Origin: Roseburia_D sp964388945 | GTDB taxonomy: Bacteria; Bacillota; Clostridia; Lachnospirales; Lachnospiraceae | DNA length: 6,237 nucleotides | Direction: 5' to 3' | Assembly: GCA_964388945.1 (NCBI GenBank) | Contig: CAYMCM010000095.1 | Span: 1 to 6,237, forward strand | In this document: one piece after another, positions 1 through 5,059 of the stretch | Layout of the letters: each line of letters starts with the position of its first letter | How positions within the stretch are numbered: the stretch's first letter is position 1 | Position numbers and translations under genes: made by a program | The notes under the pieces: generated by a model | Database searches by the model: none | What the model was told of the DNA's origin: nothing | The model's input: only the letters and a program-made list of their open reading frames with translations

Positions 1-134
1 ATAAGTAGGTAGCTACCTTTTGTCAAGAAGATAGAATACAGACAAAAAATATAATCTTGTAGCGATTTTGAACATAAGTTTTTTGGCATAAACGATTAGC
101 TTGATAAAAGAATGATTACCGGGTTGCAATGGTA

Positions 135-163
135 TTGAATAAGGCGAATACTCTGATTATTAT
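135..163 (+). promoter_or_regulatory. Possible sigma-A promoter in the gene-free region
   Basis: A TTGAAT box at 135-140 and a TATTAT box at 158-163 are separated by exactly 17 bp, matching the housekeeping consensus at 4/6 and 5/6. Transcription would begin near 170 and run into the hairpins at 264-333. In AT-rich DNA such matches arise easily, and no coding gene follows closely, so this is tentative. Confidence 0.3.
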
Positions 164-263
164 AGGGAAAAGAAAATAATAAGAAATTGTTATGACAGTG
201 TTCTGGTTATTTGTATTTAAAACTATGTATAAGTCGTTGAGGTGAAAGTAGTACTGGGAATTT

Positions 264-300
264 GCCAGATACGCACTTTGTAATACAAGTGCATTCTGGT
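264..300 (+). repeat. Long imperfect hairpin
   Basis: CCAGA (265-269) pairs with TCTGG (295-299), and GCACTT (273-278) pairs with AAGTGC (287-292). A small internal loop lies between the two helices, and a possible TGT/ACA extension (279-281 / 285-287) closes a tiny loop. Eleven or more base pairs of mixed composition in AT-rich DNA are unlikely by chance. It could be an RNA stem-loop or a protein-binding inverted repeat. Confidence 0.5.
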
Positions 301-333
301 TAGGGAAATCCCTAAAACCCTTGCTATTTTAGG
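301..333 (+). repeat. Two overlapping, mutually exclusive hairpins
   Basis: TAGGG (301-305) pairs with CCCTA (310-314) around AAAT, and upstream GGTT can extend it across a two-base bulge. CCTAAAA (311-317) pairs perfectly with TTTTAGG (327-333) around a 9-base loop. The two share bases 311-314, so only one can form at a time. The second also has the shape of a recombinase core site (short inverted arms with a spacer), but no integrase or second copy is present in the window. Confidence 0.4.
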
Positions 334-485
334 TGGTTAATTGACATTTTCAATGAACTTTTTTCAGTGTATCTGTTGGAGAAGAAATGCTAATTGAAAA
401 AGTTAATGAAAAAAGAGAAATATAATTAAAGAATTAAGTTGATTTTGAAAAAGTCAACTGAAAAAATGAGTTAAACATTATTTTG

Positions 486-585
486 CTAGGATATGCTCAC
501 CTTTTAAAAGAGGTCAAAAAATTGTCTGCCCATTTTTGGAGGAAAGTAATTTCCGAAACAAACAATCTATGGTACAATATCCTAG
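486..585 (+). repeat. Closed stem of about 100 nt enclosing smaller hairpins
   Basis: CTAGGATAT (486-494) is the exact reverse complement of ATATCCTAG (577-585). Inside this 9-bp helix lie a palindrome at 501-510 (CTTTTAAAAG, flanked by ACC/AGGT so that 499-514 can fold) and a perfect GGAAA/TTTCC hairpin with a GTAA loop (541-554). The arrangement resembles a multibranch RNA junction. The purine-rich GGAGGAAAG at 538-546 looked briefly like RNase P RNA, but the other conserved parts of that RNA are missing. Confidence 0.4.
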
Positions 586-638
586 AAGTTATCAGCAAGA
601 GAATTGTCCCATAGAGAAAGAGCAGAACAAATCACACG

Positions 639-875
639 CAGGTCAGTCAGACCTGTATCTTAAAAACAAATCTAATCTTTTTCTATGGCAGGTGCAAAGT
701 GGTGCATCATGCTTAATTTTGCAGGTCCGTCAGGGGACTATTGCATCATTTTTGAACCCAAGGCTTAACGAAAAGCCAAGGGATGTGCATCTTTATTGCG
801 CACTCATGGCATGTTGAGACGGTATGCCTGCTCACGAGAAAAGCCCAATAAATCAAAGGATTTTGCAATTTTTGG
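639..875. other. Hairpin-dense region, candidate structured RNA
   Basis: Successive local hairpins can be drawn: CAGGTC/GACCTG (639-644 / 650-655); CCC-aa-GGCTT / AAGCC-aa-GGG with a symmetrical AA/AA internal loop (757-782); GTGC/GCAC (785-788 / 800-803); GGCAT/ATGCC (808-812 / 824-828) with CTC/GAG outside it (803-805 / 836-838); CCAA/TTGG (845-848 / 872-875) enclosing AAATC/GATTT (850-854 / 859-863). The neat order, with few overlaps, suggests a folded transcript, but the strand is undetermined. I cannot name an RNA family. A decayed repeat element is the main alternative. Confidence 0.3.
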
Positions 876-1035
876 AAAAAATAGATGTGTGTTTCTGTTT
901 CTGCAGAGTGGGTATGGGGGAATTGATATACCCAGGGGGATAAGTAGTTTAGAAGTGAAGGAACATCTTTTGGCGTAAGGCTATTATTTGGCAAAAGAGG
1001 ATGAAATAAAAAAGATTGAAAAGGAGAAACAGCAA
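769..1035 (+). other. Open frame with one internal TAA, in phase with the GrpB-like gene
   Basis: After a TAA at 766 the frame stays open to a single TAA at 976-978. It then stays open through 979-1035 into the start codon at 1036, all in one phase. The stretch after the stop reads as a charged, helix-prone peptide (GYYLAKEDEIKKIEKEKQQ), which looks like real protein. The part before 940 does not resemble a domain I know and overlaps the hairpin region. It may be an N-terminal extension lost through a CAA-to-TAA change, the tail of a decayed upstream gene, or chance. A TTG at 988 could also start translation. Confidence 0.25.
909..934 (+). repeat. Perfect 7-bp inverted repeat
   Basis: TGGGTAT (909-915) is the reverse complement of ATACCCA (928-934), with a 12-base G-rich spacer. 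It is the last strong hairpin before the GrpB-like gene. No T-run follows, so it is not an evident terminator. Confidence 0.35.
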
Positions 1036-1914
1036 ATGCTGGGTTTAAAACGTGGTACAGTTCAACTCTGCGAACATGAGCAGGAGTGGGAAATGGAAGC
1101 ACAGAATACGATTGCCCGATTGAAAGTAATATTAGGTGATGTGATTAAGGATATCCAGCATGTTGGAAGCACTTCCGTTTTTACGATTAAAGCAAAGCCA
1201 ATTATCGATATAGCGGTTGCAGTTGATAATTTTGAGGATGTTTTGTTATTGGAACAAGATCTGAAAAAGCAAGGTTTTTATTATAGACCACAATCTGATT
1301 TGGGTGAGCAGTTACTATTTGCGGCAGGAAGCTATTATGATGGCACCGGTGACTTACAAACTCATTTTATTCATATTGTAAAGACAGGAAGCATGGATTG
1401 GATAAATTATATCAATTTCAGAGACTATCTGAACAGTACACCGTCAGTTGCAAAAACATATGAAGATTTAAAGGTATCACTTGCTGAGCAGGTTCCTGTT
1501 GACAATGGAAGAGAAAAATATCTACAAGGGAAGCACGATTTTATAGTATATACGTTAAGAAAAGCATTAGTGCATTCATATCTTGGAAAAACGGTAAGTA
1601 TCGTGATAGACAGGCCGATCGGAAGTTCGCATCCCAAAGATGATAATTTTATTTACCCGGTGAATTATGGCTTTATTCCCAATGTATTTAGTGGAGATGA
1701 CGAGGAACTGGATGTCTATTTACTGGGAATAGAGACTCCAGTAAAAGAAGATAAAGCACAAATTATTGCTATTGTACATCGGCATAATGATGTAGAAGAT
1801 AAACTGGTTGCAGCACCGGAAGAAATGAGATTTACGAAAACAGAAATTGCGGATGCTGTTAAGTTTCAGGAACAGTATTTTGACAGCGAAGTGGAGGTTT
1901 TAGGAGCAAATTAA
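1036..1914 (+). CDS. GrpB-family protein fused to a pyrophosphatase-like domain
   Basis: A two-domain cytoplasmic protein of 292 residues. Residues 1-185 match the GrpB (UPF0157) family, which has a nucleotidyltransferase-like fold; visible are GSTS (44-47), AKPIIDIAV (53-61), the THFIH segment (109-113) and INFRDYLN (126-133). Residues 186-290 match the short inorganic-pyrophosphatase-like proteins of Firmicutes: IDRPIG (191-196), YPVNYGFIP (207-215), DDEELDV (221-227) and EDKLVAAP (254-261). Against the classical DGDPxD metal motif, the first and last Asp are kept and the middle one is Glu, so pyrophosphatase activity is uncertain. Phe49 stands where relatives usually have Pro (GSTSxP). I chose ATG 1036 because AAGGAG lies 9-10 bases upstream and MLGLKRGTV is the usual family N-terminus; TTG 988 would add 16 residues. 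Tandem stops TAA-TAG end it. The biochemical role of GrpB proteins is not established. Confidence 0.88.
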   Translation: MLGLKRGTVQLCEHEQEWEMEAQNTIARLKVILGDVIKDIQHVGSTSVFTIKAKPIIDIAVAVDNFEDVLLLEQDLKKQGFYYRPQSDLGEQLLFAAGSYYDGTGDLQTHFIHIVKTGSMDWINYINFRDYLNSTPSVAKTYEDLKVSLAEQVPVDNGREKYLQGKHDFIVYTLRKALVHSYLGKTVSIVIDRPIGSSHPKDDNFIYPVNYGFIPNVFSGDDEELDVYLLGIETPVKEDKAQIIAIVHRHNDVEDKLVAAPEEMRFTKTEIADAVKFQEQYFDSEVEVLGAN

Positions 1915-1942
1915 TAGCACCGGTGAAAGGAGAGGACTTTAT

Positions 1943-2062
1943 ATGATGAAAAAATATCAATATATTACACCGAGGGAAGCCCCGATGATAAAAGATCTTG
2001 CTCCAAATGTATGCGCTGTTTATACGGAAGAAGAAATGACGAGAATGTATATTCACAGATAA
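1943..2062 (+). CDS. Small hypothetical protein, 39 residues
   Basis: A short ORF lies in the gap between the GrpB-like gene and the ABC operon. It begins MMKKYQYITPREAP and ends EEEMTRMYIHR before TAA. The purine run AAAGGAGAGG (1926-1935) sits at normal distance upstream of tandem ATG codons at 1943 and 1946, and codon use looks like that of its neighbours. It begins 28 bases after the previous stop and ends 38 bases before the ATPase start, so co-transcription is likely. There is no signal peptide, membrane segment or motif I recognise. It may be an intact small protein or the N-terminal stub of a truncated gene, perhaps an acetyltransferase-like one, but I cannot show that. Confidence 0.5.
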   Translation: MMKKYQYITPREAPMIKDLAPNVCAVYTEEEMTRMYIHR

Positions 2063-2066
2063 AGAG

Positions 2067-2072
2067 TATAAT
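2067..2072 (+). promoter_or_regulatory. Possible -10 box ahead of the ABC operon
   Basis: A perfect TATAAT lies 28 bases before the ATPase start codon, placing a start site near 2079, just before the RBS. No good -35 box lies 16-18 bp upstream (AATGTA at best), so it would be weak, activator-dependent or a chance match. Confidence 0.25.
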
Positions 2073-2100
2073 TTCTCCGAACAATAAGAGGAGGCTAAAA

Positions 2101-3111
2101 ATGATAGAGGTAAATCATATATCTAAGGATTTTGTTTCGCCAAAGAAATATCCGGGATTAAAGGGTGCCGTGAAAGGGCTTTTTTCTTCTGAAAAGATTG
2201 TAAAAAGGGCAGTTGAAGATATTTCTTTTTCGATAGAGAAGGGAGAGATAGTAGGCTACATCGGCAGTAACGGAGCAGGAAAATCTACTACCATAAAGAT
2301 GATGACGGGCATATTGAATCCGACAAAGGGTGAGTGTCTGGTAAATGGAATAGATCCCAGTCGAAATAGAAGAGAGAATGCTAAAAATATTGGGGTCGTA
2401 TTCGGACAGCGTACCCAGTTATGGTGGGATCTGCCTTTAAGTGAATCGTTTACTATTTTAAAGGAAATTTATGATGTATCAGATGAAGATTATCAGCATA
2501 GAATGGAATTTTTAAATCAGGTATTGGAATTGCAGGATTTTTTTGATAAGCCGGTAAGAACATTATCCTTAGGGCAGCGTATGAGAGCAGATTTAGGAGC
2601 CGCATTATTACATAATCCGAAGGTATTGTATCTGGACGAGCCCACGATAGGTCTGGACTTGATCGTAAAAGACAACATACGCAAGGCGATAAAGGAGATT
2701 AATGAAAAATATCAGACTACTGTTATTTTGACAACGCATGACATCGAAGATATTGAAGAGTTATGCAGTCGTATCATCATTATTGACGAGGGTAAGAAGA
2801 TTTATGATGGTTCTTTGCAGAATTTAAAAGATACCTATGGAACAAAGCGTAAAGTTGTAATGGAGGTAAAACAACCGGAAAATGTGAAGAAAAAGCATTT
2901 ATCTGAGTTATTGAATATTTCTGAGGATGCTTATCAGATCGAACTCGATAATAAAAATAATGTTTTATCTGTTGTGTTTGATAAGAGTATGCTGCAGGTG
3001 CCGCAGATATTGGCAGGAGTAATGAATATGAGTGAAGTTTCTGATATTCAGATTCAGGAAACAGAATTAGCAGAGATTGTAAAAGAAATTTATAATCATG
3101 GAGCTGTGTAA
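2101..3111 (+). CDS. ABC transporter ATP-binding protein (COG4586 type)
   Basis: The 336-residue ATPase subunit should energise the two permeases encoded just downstream. Order of motifs: an A-loop region near 13-35, Walker A GSNGAGKST (55-63), Q-loop FGQRTQLWWD (101-110), signature LSLGQ (155-159), Walker B VLYLDEP (175-181), D-loop GLD (184-186) and H-loop His213. All catalytic residues are present. The FGQRTQLWWD Q-loop is typical of the uncharacterised COG4586 group, whose partners are COG4587 and COG3694 permeases, as found here. Residues 245-336 form a C-terminal extension that may be regulatory. ATG 2101 is chosen because AGGAGG (2089-2094) lies 6 bases upstream; an in-frame ATG at 2011 would overlap the small ORF and adds 30 residues not typical of the family. 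The transported substrate is unknown. Confidence 0.95.
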   Translation: MIEVNHISKDFVSPKKYPGLKGAVKGLFSSEKIVKRAVEDISFSIEKGEIVGYIGSNGAGKSTTIKMMTGILNPTKGECLVNGIDPSRNRRENAKNIGVVFGQRTQLWWDLPLSESFTILKEIYDVSDEDYQHRMEFLNQVLELQDFFDKPVRTLSLGQRMRADLGAALLHNPKVLYLDEPTIGLDLIVKDNIRKAIKEINEKYQTTVILTTHDIEDIEELCSRIIIIDEGKKIYDGSLQNLKDTYGTKRKVVMEVKQPENVKKKHLSELLNISEDAYQIELDNKNNVLSVVFDKSMLQVPQILAGVMNMSEVSDIQIQETELAEIVKEIYNHGAV

Positions 3112-3124
3112 AGGAGGTTTACTT

Positions 3125-3943
3125 ATGAAAAAGAAGATCAAGATATACCTTCCTTTTGCATTAAATGAGTTGAAACGTCAGTTGGCATATAAAGGGGCGT
3201 TTTATTTATTCATTTTTATCAGTCTTTTCGGATCGTTTATTAACTATTATCTCTGGATGGCGATATATGGAAGCTCATCAAGTAAAACGATCGGAAGCAT
3301 GAGTCAGCAGGAAATGATCGTGTATATTTTTATGGTGTATGTTACATCGTCCATCGTTACGATCTCTATTTCTGACTGGGTGAGTGATGATGTTGTCAAA
3401 GGAACAGTTGCCATGAACCTGATCAAGCCGATCGATTATAGGGCAAGCCTGATATCAAGAGCACTCGGAAATGCTGTATATCGTTTTCTTGCACCGGCTG
3501 TCTTTGTATGGATCGGTATCGAAATCTATAAGGTAACAGTATTGAAAATGCAAGTGGTATCTGTTTGGACGATTTTGTTATATTTGCTCAGTTGTGCGCT
3601 TAGTTTTCTGATCTTTGTGCTATTTGACTTTTGCTTTGGCATGATTGCTTTTTTTACGACATACATTTTTGGAATGCTTATGGCAAAGGAGGCATTGTTA
3701 AGTTTTTTAACGGGACAGTTAATACCGATCAGTCTGTTTCCGGCAGGCGTTCAAAAGGTATTTGACTATTTGCCATTTTCTTCGATGGTATATACTCCGG
3801 TAATGATTTATCTGGGGAAATATTCCGGACGTGAATTGATATTTGTTCTGGTCAGACAGTTTATATGGGTAGTTTTACTGTATCTTCTCGGAAATATCAT
3901 CTGGAAAAAGGTAACAAAACGATTGGTGGTATTAGGCGGTTAA
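3125..3943 (+). CDS. ABC-2 type permease, first subunit (COG4587 type)
   Basis: An integral membrane protein of 272 residues, expected to pair with the next gene product to form the channel driven by the upstream ATPase. About six hydrophobic segments are visible, near residues 24-47, 63-83, 117-140, 146-168, 172-210 (long, possibly two) and 238-260. The cytoplasmic stretch SDDVVKGTVAMNLIKPIDY (87-105) is characteristic of this permease group. There is no signal peptide. The AAGGAGG site (3111-3117) overlaps the ATPase stop codon and lies 7 bases before ATG 3125, arguing for translational coupling. An upstream in-frame ATG at 3098 would sit inside the ATPase gene and lacks a comparable RBS. 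Direction is inferred as export from the ABC-2 fold; the substrate cannot be seen. Confidence 0.9.
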   Translation: MKKKIKIYLPFALNELKRQLAYKGAFYLFIFISLFGSFINYYLWMAIYGSSSSKTIGSMSQQEMIVYIFMVYVTSSIVTISISDWVSDDVVKGTVAMNLIKPIDYRASLISRALGNAVYRFLAPAVFVWIGIEIYKVTVLKMQVVSVWTILLYLLSCALSFLIFVLFDFCFGMIAFFTTYIFGMLMAKEALLSFLTGQLIPISLFPAGVQKVFDYLPFSSMVYTPVMIYLGKYSGRELIFVLVRQFIWVVLLYLLGNIIWKKVTKRLVVLGG

Positions 3944-3969
3944 TGATTGGTTGAAAATGGAGCATAAGT

Positions 3970-4770
3970 ATGAGGAAAATAAAAAGATATTTAAGATTAT
4001 ATCGTGTGTTGGCCACACAATTTCTAAAAACGATCATACAGTCGAAAGTAGATTTTTTAATGGGTTTACTGGGATTTTTCTTAACACAGATTTTGGGAAT
4101 TGCATTTTTATATCTGGTGTTTGAACAGATTCCCGATTTGCAGGGCTGGAGCTTTGAACAGCTTATGTTTATTTATGGTTTCGCGCAGATTCCGAGAGGA
4201 ATTGACCATTTGTTTACGGATAATATCTGGCTGGTGGCTTGGAGATTGGTGATCAATGGAGATTTTGACAGGTATATGCTTCGTCCGATGAACATATTTT
4301 TTCAGGTTATTGCAGAAAAATTGCAGCCGGATGCTTTGGGTGAATTATTGGTGGGCGGCATTTTAGTGATTTCGGCGGCAGCGAAAGGAATCGTTATCAT
4401 AGATGGGATTCACGTTGTTTTGTTTATCATATCTGTTTTGGCAGGAGCGCTTATTTATACATCCATCAAGCTGTTTTTTGCATCGATCGCATTCTGGGTA
4501 AAAATAAGCGGACCATTTTTGCAGGTTGCTTATGAAATGTCAGATTTTGCAAAATATCCAACAGAAATATATACGAAACTGATCCGTTTTCTGGTAACCT
4601 GGGTCATTCCCTTTGCTTTTGTAGCATATCTTCCGGCAAGTTACTTTTTAAAAGAGACGGTGTCGGCAGGAGTGATTGGAATAGAATGTATCATTGCAGT
4701 GGTATTCTGGTGTATTTCATATGCATTATTTAAACGGGGAACACGCAGATACGAAAGTGCCGGGAATTAA
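3970..4770 (+). CDS. ABC-2 type permease, second subunit (COG3694 / ABC2_membrane_6 type)
   Basis: A 266-residue membrane protein, third member of the ATPase-permease-permease operon. Hydrophobic segments lie near residues 28-52, 62-78, 124-138, 141-164, 166-178, 206-226 and 234-254. The conserved cytoplasmic motif GDFDRYMLRP (97-106), the DFAKYPTEIY stretch (192-201) and PFAFVAYLPA (214-223) mark it as the COG3694 family (formerly DUF990). It begins 26 bases after the previous stop with GGAG (3959-3962) 7 bases before ATG 3970, a weaker site than those of the other two genes. The C-terminus is short and basic. The complex is presumably a 1:1 permease heterodimer with an ATPase dimer. Homologues are annotated only as uncharacterised or drug-type exporters. 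Confidence 0.92.
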   Translation: MRKIKRYLRLYRVLATQFLKTIIQSKVDFLMGLLGFFLTQILGIAFLYLVFEQIPDLQGWSFEQLMFIYGFAQIPRGIDHLFTDNIWLVAWRLVINGDFDRYMLRPMNIFFQVIAEKLQPDALGELLVGGILVISAAAKGIVIIDGIHVVLFIISVLAGALIYTSIKLFFASIAFWVKISGPFLQVAYEMSDFAKYPTEIYTKLIRFLVTWVIPFAFVAYLPASYFLKETVSAGVIGIECIIAVVFWCISYALFKRGTRRYESAGN

Positions 4771-4777
4771 GCCGGCA
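4758..4777 (+). other. Small GC-rich hairpin over the operon's last stop codon
   Basis: TGCCGG (4758-4763) pairs with CCGGCA (4772-4777) across an 8-base loop that contains the TAA stop. No T-run follows, so it does not look like an intrinsic terminator. It could protect the 3' end of the message or simply be chance. Confidence 0.3.
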
Positions 4778-4837
4778 AAGGATATCAAGTAATGCGGGAA
4801 GGCGAAGCAGTATGAGAGAGAGAAAAACGGGATACGA

Positions 4838-4921
4838 TTAAAAGTGATAATATCTGCGGGTAAAGAAGTCGGCATAAAAGTTAAGAATGTTTTCAAAAAA
4901 GTTGTACATTTTGTTTTTCAT
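4838..4921 (-). CDS. Putative small aromatic-rich peptide, 27 residues
   Basis: A 27-codon ORF begins MKNKMYNFFENILNF and ends FFTRRYYHF. It has AAAGGAG (4930-4936, minus strand) exactly 8 bases before its ATG, among the best ribosome binding sites in the window. Ten of 27 residues are Phe or Tyr, with a Lys/Asn-rich start and an Arg-Arg pair near the end. This suggests a membrane-associated amphipathic helix or a peptide signal. It lies downstream of the AraC-type gene on the same strand, beyond that gene's likely terminator. I see no clear promoter of its own; the best is TTGGCA far upstream of TATACT with a 22-bp gap. A longer frame exists upstream (to 5053) but crosses the terminator. Function unknown. 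Confidence 0.4.
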   Translation of the reverse strand: MKNKMYNFFENILNFYADFFTRRYYHF

Positions 4922-5018
4922 AAAAGCATCTCCTTTCTTTTTTCGAGTAAAGTATAAAGTAAAAAGAGACGAATTGCTTGCCAAAATGAAAAAAGAAATA
5001 GGCAAATCTTGCAAAAGG

Positions 5019-5048
5019 GCGAGAAAGAAAAGTGGTTTTCTTTCTCGC
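5019..5048 (-). terminator. Perfect 13-bp hairpin, terminator of the AraC-type gene
   Basis: GCGAGAAAGAAAA (5019-5031) pairs without mismatch with TTTTCTTTCTCGC (5036-5048) around GTGG. It begins 11 bases past the regulator's stop codon. On the minus strand it is followed by CCTTTTGC, a short T-run. On the plus strand the flank is TTCATTTATATTT, so it may also stop transcripts of the convergent ABC operon. Confidence 0.75.
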
Positions 5049-5059
5049 TTCATTTATAT

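Larger units (their letters stand above)
1..480. other. Gene-free AT-rich region with inverted repeats
   Basis: No ORF of useful length is visible on either strand. The stretch holds a perfect 12-bp palindrome (AGGTAGCTACCT, 7-18), a possible promoter at 135-163, a long hairpin at 264-300, overlapping hairpins at 301-333, and a 10-bp inverted repeat at 359-368 / 457-466. The base composition and lack of codon structure suggest non-coding DNA, either an untranslated RNA region or the worn end of a mobile element. I recognise no tRNA, riboswitch or known RNA family in it. Confidence 0.5.

Noticed and set aside
341..375. Perfect TTGACA -35 box at 341-346
   Set aside because: No acceptable -10 box lies 16-18 bp downstream.
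387..425. 12-codon ORF (MLIEKVNEKREI) with GGAG 5 bases upstream
   Set aside because: A leader peptide is possible, but the ORF is too short, the RBS is only fair, and no regulated gene follows closely.
1..480. CRISPR array or tRNA gene
   Set aside because: No regularly spaced repeats and no cloverleaf with a T-loop GTTCRA motif were seen.
538..560. GGAGGAAAG resembling the conserved start of RNase P RNA
   Set aside because: The matching downstream conserved elements are absent, and the segment folds better as the GGAAA/TTTCC hairpin.
536..817. Plus-strand frame of 93 codons
   Set aside because: No sensible start or RBS, no motif, and it runs through the hairpins; its composition does not look like protein.
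746..1102. Minus-strand frame of 118 codons
   Set aside because: It overlaps the GrpB-like gene start and the hairpin region, has no recognisable domain, and its Pro/His/Cys-rich product looks like a reverse-strand shadow.
4922..5053. N-terminal extension of the small minus-strand ORF
   Set aside because: It begins inside the likely terminator hairpin and has no comparable RBS; the ATG at 4921 has the good one.
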